Source: Erpobdella octoculata
Taxonomy: Eukaryota; Annelida; Clitellata; Hirudinida; Erpobdellidae
Assembly: GCA_963978895.1 (NCBI GenBank)
Contig: OZ022239.1
Location: 37,157,830-37,221,829, forward strand
Length of the DNA: 64,000 nucleotides
Direction of reading: 5' to 3'
Below are positions 38,998 through 48,300 of this stretch, in pieces. A program made the position numbers and the translations under genes. The notes beneath the pieces were generated by a model. That model did not search any database and was not told the origin of the DNA. It was given only the letters and a program-made list of their open reading frames with translations. Every line of letters starts with the position of its first letter. Position 1 is the first letter of the stretch.

Positions 38998-39314
38998 CGA
39001 ATAAACTGTGGAATCAATAGCTTTTCGTTTAGGTGGCATAATTAATTCGATAGAAAGATTTGAAATTGTATTTTTAGCCAATTTTCAATATATGACGATA
39101 TATGTAGTTCCCGCTCGCTCACCCGCTCCGCTCCGCTCATTTTGTGACGGATTTCAATTTTTTTTTTTTATATTTGATTCCCCTTGACTCTCAAGGTTGT
39201 GAAAATTTCATTACGATCGGATGAATGGTGTAGCAATGCATAAACGCCATTAACATATATACATACAAACATTCATTTTTATATATATATATATAGATAT
39301 ATATATATATATAT

Positions 39315-39395
<81 letters not shown>

Positions 39396-42300
39396 AACAT
39401 TCGGCGGCAACTAGATGGCCAGCGACTAGTTGGCCGGCGACTAGTTGGACAGCGACTAGTAGGCCCGGCTACTAGTTGGCCAGTGACTAGTTGGGCGACT
39501 AGCTGGGCGGCGACTAGTTGACCTGTACCCAATCGTTTAATATATCATTACATTTTAACATTTCGGTTCTTTACACAGGTACCTAAATCAATTTGCGATT
39601 AAACTGAACATGCGGCCATATACATGATTGCAAGAGACATTCAACCATTTTCTTGTGTAGAAGATGCAGGATTTAGTTTTTTCGCTCAAACTATGATCGA
39701 TATTGGTGCGAAACATGTAAATGTGTCTTATAAAGATTTAATGTCTTATAAAGATTTAATGTGTGATAGAACGACATTATCTAAGTCACTGCTTCCAAAG
39801 ATTTACAAAAACTGTGTTCAAAAACTAAAAGATGAATTGATTGAGATCACTAATGCTGCAATTACAACTGATCACTGGACTGATGACATCCATAAACACT
39901 CTTACCAAAGCTTCACTCTACATTATTTGGATAGAAATGTTAATCTTGTTAGCAAGTATATTGGCATTTATGAATTTTCCGAGTTAAAAACAGGAGTTGC
40001 TGTGAAAGCGAAGTCGACTCAAATACTTGGGAATATTCTTCCACAAATAATGCTTGATGAAGGCTTGGTTTTTGTGACAACATGAAATCAGCCTTTTGCA
40101 ATGATGTCAGAATAAGCTGTTCTGCGCATAATCTTAATTTAGCTGTAGAAAAAGCTTTTAAATCAAAAAGTGCTGAACCTGTTGTTGAACTGATTGGGAT
40201 TGCAAAACAAGTAGTTTCATATTTCAAGCACAGTGGTAAAGAACTACAACGCACACTCAAGCAGGATGTTGCTACTCGTTGGAATAGTTAGTTTTTTCTC
40301 TTGGAGTCATTGCAAAGCCAATTAAATCATGTTAAATCAGTTCTTGCCGATGCAAAACAGTTTGACAAGCTGGAGCTGTTGAATACTTTAAATGATAAGT
40401 TACTGAAAGATGTGGTTGAATTTCTCTATCCTTTTCATCAGGCTACAGTGCAACTTTCAGCTGAAAAATTACCAACATCTCCAGATGTGCGGCCGATGTT
40501 TTTTCATTTAAGGTCGCTCTGTAAAGTAAATTCTTCTGAGAGTGAAAGTATTCGCGATCCCAAAACTGCTTTTCAGAACAGCTTAGAGGAAAAATATACC
40601 ATTCATCCTCTTCAAAAACTAGCAACAGTGATACATCCTTCATATAAATATTTAATTTTTGCAGATCCAAGTGATCGTAATTTTGTTTATTCGGAACTGC
40701 GAAGTATGGTAGAAGAAACAAAATTGTCTTCAATGGACGAAATGGATTGCTTCATTGAAAGCGACACAGAACAACAGTCTCCTTTAAAGAAAAAAAAACC
40801 AGATACATCGGATTTATTAGTTGATTTTAAAACGGCTGCAACTCCATTGACTGACAGCGGCGACACAAGACATGAAGTGGATAAATATCTTGAAATGCCA
40901 GTCGTGGAAACTGATGTCTTGAAGTTCTGGAAAGACAATCAAAAAAAGCTTCCTAAACTGGCACTAGTCGCAAAAAAATTATTGACTATACCAGCGACTA
41001 GTACACCCAGTGAACGAGTGTTTTCAATTTGTGGACTGACTCTGAGTGAGCGAAGAGCTCGAATGAGTACAGAAACATTAGAAATGTTAATTTTTTTAAA
41101 TACATTATGGAACCTTAATTTTTTTAATTTTTATTAATTTTTGCTAAACGTCTTGAATTAATAAACTGTGTTTATAAACTGCCTGTGTTTTTTAATGCGA
41201 TTATCTTCTAATCTAGCTCGAGCCATAGCTTTCCCGTACTGAACCCGAACTTTAACAACTACCGAACCGAACCAAACTCGAACTGTAAGCACTACCGAAC
41301 CGAACTCTTAAATTAGGGTTCGATTCCCATCTCTAATTTATTCTGTGAAATGGGGTTGCTGCTTTGCTCCGTGCTGAGGTCCCTCAGTTATCCGAGCAGC
41401 ACTGCGTGGCACATAGACGATGCCTGGAAAAATATGACACCGATGAAGGGCATCGAATTATTGCTTCGAAAAATTTATACAATGTTTAGTCGATCAAGTG
41501 TGAAAAAATCCGAATTCCAACAATTAGCTAATGTTGCCGACCATGATGTTGTCTCGTTTAGGCTACTAAATGAAGTTCGATGGTTGTCACGGCATTTTGC
41601 GGTGAAAGATTTGGTTCATAATTATTCTGCTTCAATTGAATATTTTACAAAACATGTGGAAGCTGATAACGATCCGATATCAGGCTTCTGTCTGAAGAAA
41701 CTGAGATCCTCAAGTTCATGTTGCAATTCTAGTTCTGAGCAACGTTCTGGACGAACTTGCGGAGTTGTGTTGTATTTTTCAGAGGAGCTGCATTACAACA
41801 ATTGAAGCTGTTCAGTTTGCCAGAACAAATTGAAATCACAATATTTAGAAGAAAAAATATGCTGGAGCAAGGAGGTTGCCGATTTACTTTTCAAAGATGG
41901 ATATAAAGATGTTGACAATTCGGCAATACTGAAATTTATTGAATGAGTTTGAAATCATTTGCAGGATAAATATCCAGAAGGAGAATTGAAGGAATGGATG
42001 GCATTTGATATGCAAGCAATAAAATCACAGACTAAATTTGAATTTGGGAATACGCGTTAAAATTAGCGACAAAGTATAAATCTTTTCTACCAGAAAACGA
42101 TAAGAAAACTGAGAAGAAAGATGTAAAAGACGTAATCAAAGCAGAATAAAAGGAATTTAAATTAAACGCTAGTTGACATTTGTGGCACTTTTCAAGCTTC
42201 TAGTGCAGACGCAGAACGCGGATTCAGTTTAATGGCTTAGAGGGAACGTTGGTCACAATCACCAGTGCCACAGAAAAGTCTTTAGTCATTTAAGGGGTTT

Positions 42301-45300
42301 TCAGCCAGTGTGACGTCGACGACAGTGCCACCAGCAGTAAAAACTGATATTTTTAACAAAACACCATTTCCGAAAATAAAAAAAACAAACAATCGGCTCC
42401 ACAATCGGGTAAATGTGGAATCGGTAAAGCTCTAGTCACAACAGATTTGTGGACACATCAGCGAACTAATGACAGTTATTTGGCAGTGACTGTTCAGTTT
42501 GTGGTTGATGATGGTTGTTGGCATGTGTGCTGAAATATTCTTTCAACGAGAGTAGTAAATGAAAAACATACAGCAACCAATATTCATAAATGTGTATGTT
42601 ATTGACAGGGTAGATGCATTTCGAGGCAAAACATGGCTGGGTTGCTCGTGTGATAATATCAATTTGGTATTGTCACACAGTTTGCGATCAACACCAGACA
42701 ATAGAAGCGACTTAGCAACAATGCCAGATGAATGTCTAAAAGACATTGAATTATGCAAATATTTGGTAACTCTGGCAAAGATAACAAAGCTAAATAGCCG
42801 GCTGGATAACACATTAAAACAATGTGTTCCAGCAATATGGAACAGTGTGTTAAACATGTTAAAGTCTGTGGTAAAAAATTTTTCCAGTATACATAATATT
42901 GAGAGCTGGATATGCCCATGGGCCGAACAGGCAGGCCACACGTCAGATTCCGGGACTATGTCATGAACGAACGTTTTGTCCTCAAAAGGGGAGGTGTCAT
43001 ATACATGTTTTTCTATATCTATGGTTTTTGTATGTTTCCGGACTTAAGCGACAGGTAAACAGCAATGTTGAATAAACTAGCAAGGTGCTTATTTAAATCA
43101 TTATTATTAATCAGTTTACTTTCAGTCTTAGAGCCATTTCAGTCAGCAAGGAAGACAAGGCAGTCACATATAAATAACCAGACTTCAAGAGTTTTGGCTC
43201 AATTTCATATCAGTCAAATTTCTTAATTATTTTGTGTAATATTTGTTTTAAACAAACTTTTTTATAAAATACTTGCTCCTAGTTTTCAAATAACCACTCA
43301 CAAGTAGTGATGTTCAACTCTGAGAATACAATTTGACCTTTTGTCATAAAACTAAGCTCCAACTTGTGGGTACAGAATTTATAACTCGAAGGAATAACAA
43401 CAGGAATTCAACTAAATAACTCACAATAATAAACATCAACCTAAGAAAAACTTGGAAATAATCTCATTGAGTAGAAAACTACAAATGAACTTTGCTGTGT
43501 TTATGAAGAATTTCGAGTCTGAAAAAACTATTCTAAGTTTGAAGCAACTGTTCTTTATCACCATCAATAACCAATTTGCGATTAGATATACTTATCACAA
43601 TAAATACTTGTATGAGATTAAATTTATATTCGAATAACTAATTATGTTTTCGTTTTTTTAAGATTTCATATGTCTGAACATGTACTGTTCTTTTGATTTT
43701 ATATTTTAAATAAATAAAATATATAATCAAAAGAACAGTAAAGCAATATAAATACATATGGCTAACCTTTTTCTTTTTATTAAACTTCTCCCCAGAAATT
43801 CCAAGTTCTTTGAGGATCTGAGCCATCCGGCCTGTATCGATACCGCAATTGTGTGCCATGTTCTTCTCGCATCTCTTGTGCACGTTCTTTTTACATACTT
43901 AAAAATTTAATAATAATTTCAATGACAAAGTTGCATTAAAAGGAAACTACATTTTCATGATAAAATAAATAACATTAATATCTCAAAGATAACAATCAAT
44001 GACATTTCTTTCATTCTTCAGAATGCGAGTGATAAACAAAGAAATAGAATTTATACAAATCTAGTCCAATGGCTATAATACATATATTCCTCTAATTCCT
44101 AAAAATAAAAAAAAAACCATCTAAAAGAACCCCAGGATGACAAATTCTCATCTCAACTCATGAAAACAAACCCAGAATAAGTTCATTAAATATAGAAGTA
44201 GTTTTCAGAAATTCCAAGAGCTACAATTAAATTACTGAACATTATTCCAATAAGTTTAAGGATTGCCAAAATAACTGCAAACATTTTGTGAATAAAACAA
44301 AATAAAACAAAATAAAGCTTCCATGTGAAACTGATCAAGCATTTAAATGTTGAAGGAGATTAAGTTTGTTACTGTTACTGAAAACTGAAAGAGTCAGTTA
44401 AGTAATTCAGATGCAGGCCCTCCAATGAAAAAAGCTAGATTTTATGAATCCTGTTCTGATTTAATGAATCCTGTATTTCGATCAAATAGCAAATGCAACA
44501 ATTCTTCAATTTTAAAGGACAGAAATTAGACAAATTAGAAAAAACAGCCCATTTTAAATTTGTTGAAAAACCATGCATCTATCAGAAAACTGTTTTCATC
44601 AAGTCACCATATTCCTATAATTCATTTACAACAAAAAGCATTGTGAAGAATTATTATTTATAACTATTTGTTTTACTAAAGTTTTGATGTTGCAGCCTAT
44701 ATGCGCCTGCAACGTATTTTTCGTTGTAAATGAATTATAGGAATATTATTTTATACTTTTTAGGGCGCAAGAAAAACGTTGTTTTAAAAAAAATGTATTT
44801 TTTATGATGTAACTAGTGGGGTACCTGGCGTTCCCTGGGATTTTTAGAGGTTTTCTAATGTTTGTCTCTCAGTACATTCTTGGCTAATGTATTAAAATGC
44901 TTAGCTTTCCTTTGTTGTATAAATTTATAAATACTTATCATCAAGAGTTTTATCTGTAAAATTTTACAATTAAAAAAAAAACATTTTTTTATATTTCTTA
45001 TCATTTCATACATTTTTGCTTACATTAGCTAAATGCAAAACTAGTTGAATTTGAATTTGTTTATTATCAGAGCCAAAAATATAAAAAACGTCTATAGAAT
45101 CTAGCCATAAAAAATTAATAAGTCTGAAAGTTATATTTTTGATGAAGAGGAGCTCATCAGGCTCCTCTATACTGACAGAAGCTGGAGGACTCGCGACTCC
45201 TAAGAGATGCGGTTAGTGAAAAAAGTTAGTAAACTCTGCCAGACACCCAACCTGAGCAATGCGAGTAAATTCCTTGCTTAAAAGCACATAGGTGCACCAC

Positions 45301-48300
45301 GCCACAGTTTCTACTGAATAACTAGAATAACTTTTAAAATAGTTGATGTCCTTTCTTAATTTAATTATGTCAGTTTAATTATTTAATTGTCTAATATTAG
45401 CAATATTTTAAATTCATTATCATTCGCATTAAACAGTCAGCCAGCCAACCAGTTTATTACTAAGCTCTCTTTTTAGAAACAAGTGTCCAAAAATGTGCTA
45501 AAAATTTAAAAAAACACCATGGATCTAAAATGACCCCAAAATATAACATAGATCTAAAGAACACTTACAATTCAACATAGATCTAAAATGATACTAAAAA
45601 GCAGTTAATTAAATAAACAAATAAATTATTTTGAGACCTTCACACTGTAGACCTTGCTTGAAGAAACCATAGATAAGAGATCCACAGTGGTCACAAAAAG
45701 TGAACTTTTTATAACTACGAGGTCTGAACCTGTGCGGCATGTTGATTGTAAACCGGTGGCCTGGAATCTAACAAAATTTCATGTCAATTAATAAAAAATA
45801 TTAAAACATTAGTTGATTGTCAAGTTAAAGATTTCAATAACTTGAATTATGAAATTTAGGGCTGTGCATTCAGCACATCACGCATGAAAGATAAAAAAGT
45901 GAAACACCTACAGCAGCAGGATGAGCTGTGCAATTTACCTGTATACCCATTATTTGCAACACTTCAATTACGGACAACAGTTCTTAGTAATAGCATAGCA
46001 CTAACGGCCTAGCACTGTTCTGCTTTGTAAACTGAACCATGACTTATTGTGGTTTAGTTTAGTTTTATTTTATCGTCCAAGCTGGCGACCAGCCACGTAC
46101 GGTAACACTAACGCACCTTCAAACACTATTTCTAGCCATTTTCAAGCTTTCAACATTATACTGGTACCGGTACCAGTAGTACCGGTTTTTATCCCAGAAA
46201 TACCAGTACTGGCAAAAAACCACACCGGTACAGCCCTAATGAAATTCTAAATAACATTTTTCAGGAAATTAATTCATACAACATAAGCTTGACACCTGAT
46301 CACATTATCTCGACACGTGATCACATTATCTCAATACCTCGTCGCAGTCAGGAAAGATTAAATATGATTTTAGTTAACATCTCAAGGCCTTAAAGTCTAA
46401 CTATTGACTAATGGCACGTTAAATATTATCAAATTTTCATTTCATTTTCCATCTTCATGATCAAATATAATCAATTTATGCGAGTTGTTAATAGTAGCGC
46501 TCAATCGATAATCATATCAGTCATCAGATTGATCTGTTGTCCACACCATTGGTACTGACCTCACATTTCAATGGAATTTAAGCAACACAATTGCAAATAA
46601 CAAATCCATATACCATATCTTCAATGGAAATATTATTCAATCTTATAAAACAACACAATAAGCTCGAGACACCTTGTCACATTCCCTCAACACCTCATCA
46701 CATCCCCTGGACACCTCGTCACATTCCCTTGACACTTCATCGCATCCCCTTAACAACTCGTCCCTCAACACCTCATCACATTCCCTTGACGTCGCCAGAT
46801 GTCATTACGAAGTAACAGTTTTAATTAACAATAATTATTTTTTTTTGCTAAAATAATTCTCCTTTACTTAATTTTTGCTTCAGTGTAGTAAGTGCGGAAA
46901 TACCCATGACTCATACTTGCACATAACCATAGCAGTCATTAACTAATTCTCACATGTGAATTACATAAGCTTTGTGAAAAGTTAAAGAAATGCTATCCAT
47001 TTGATGAATTAAAAATGTAATTAACATAATTAAACTTGAGTAAAATAATTAAATATTTATATAAAATGCAATACTAAAAAATTAAGAAAGATAATTTTAA
47101 TTATCATATATTCAGAAAACAGAAATTCATGCTTGCTTACCACATTGTATGATTCATCAGAGCTTTCAAGTGACTGTTTCATACCGGGACATGTTGTGAC
47201 AACATTCTGATGACATCTTTTGTGTACAACACATGTACAAACTGTATGGAAGTTATTATGTTGAAAAAAATCAAAATTTTGAGTTAAATATTTGATAATC
47301 AGTTCTAACAAACAGGTTTGATTTTTACTCCAAACAAATTACATGATATAAGTGCCGATCAAACTGCCCCTGTTTGAATGTATCTAACATGGAGACCAAC
47401 CAGGGCATGCGCAGAGGGGTGATAAACAAAATATTAGCTTTTTAAAATCAAGAAATTTAAATATTTCAAATAATATTAAAAAAAACATTCCCTAATTGTA
47501 TGCATTTATATAAGCTAAAAATTCAACTGACAAATTTTCTTTGACACATTTCAGTAATTTTTAAATGGGAACTGCCTAAAGAAAAACCAATCACGACAGA
47601 ATTAGGTAAAAAAGATCAAATCCATCCCATTATAAGGTATGTAGGAATCAACACGCAACAGAAAATTAAAATAAATATAATTATTTCTAATTAATCTCTC
47701 GAAGATCATGCGTTTGATCATGAGAAGTTTTTAAAATAACAAAACTGAAAATCACACAAACCTTGACATTGGTAGCCTTGAGGAGATGTAATACCCCTGC
47801 AATGCAAATAAACATATATATTTATTTATCAGAATAATTATAAATTTAACTAAATTATAAGCAATTATATAATAAAGCCTACATGCGCTGAGGTTATAAA
47901 TTATAAAAACTAGGCAACCATAACAAAACAGACTTTAATTGATTAGATTGTTTAACAGGTCTTCTGCACAATAAGCACATGATTAGCGCAAAATTAGCAC
48001 TATACTTAAAAGATAAAGACTTGAAAAAAAGACTTTAATTTCAAAAAAATCTTAAACAAAACAAAAATTACAATCTCATCATGAAAACAAACCTAATAAG
48101 GCCTAACATGTAATTACAAGCTCATAAGGTTGTAATAGAAAAAAAACACAAACCAAATGAATTCATTGCATATCGAGCAAAATGTTGGTTGTCTGAAGAA
48201 AGTAGCCATAAATTTGTGATTGTTGACCTGATGCACCCTTCTTTTCATGGCTCCGTGCCTTTTGTGCTTCGGACCTTGTTTCTCTTTGAAAGCCCTTTCT

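Larger units (their letters stand above)
25372..39530 (-). mobile_element. 14.2 kb MULE-type DNA transposon with many nested insertions
   Basis: Left end cggagcaggccaactagtcg; right end, inverse complement, gggtacaggtcaactagtcg. Both continue into tandem copies of aactagtcgc(t/c)g. Flanked by attcgttta (25363-25371) and aatcgttta (39531-39539), a 9-bp duplication with one mismatch, as MULEs make. It sits in the intron of the outer hAT transposase. Its own probable transposase is at 26362-27812 (minus). Everything else between is secondary insertion. Confidence 0.7.
24551..41335 (+). mobile_element. hAT element (outer) split by a 14.2 kb insertion
   Basis: Terminal repeats: tagagatgggaatcgaaccg at 24551 and, in inverse, ggttcgattcccatctcta at 41317-41335. 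Candidate 8-bp duplications atctattg and atttattc (6 of 8 match). The transposase begins at 24897 with a BED-like start ([12 protein letters not shown]), and NFIPKNNE precedes an intron. After the insertion it resumes at 39592: [55 protein letters not shown] and the C-terminal [14 protein letters not shown]. Disrupted by a stop near 39605, a frameshift at 40082 and a TAG at 40289. Confidence 0.85.
43898..45637. other. PKC intron 7 with TE scraps
   Basis: Contains an inverted repeat (44609-44746), a Helitron 3' fragment (44813-44871) and a SINE piece (45216-45300). Otherwise AT-rich, no gene seen. Confidence 0.6.
45768..47140. other. PKC intron 6 with a hAT MITE and minisatellite
   Basis: Holds the MITE 45857-46238 and the tandem array 46668-46795. 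A SINE-tail-like block (ggcacgttaaatattatcaa) lies at 46412-46431. No gene seen. Confidence 0.6.

Noticed and set aside
42912..42966. Part of the hAT protein upstream
   Set aside because: The frame [20 protein letters not shown] followed by a purine tract and TGT.. fits an LTR-element end better.
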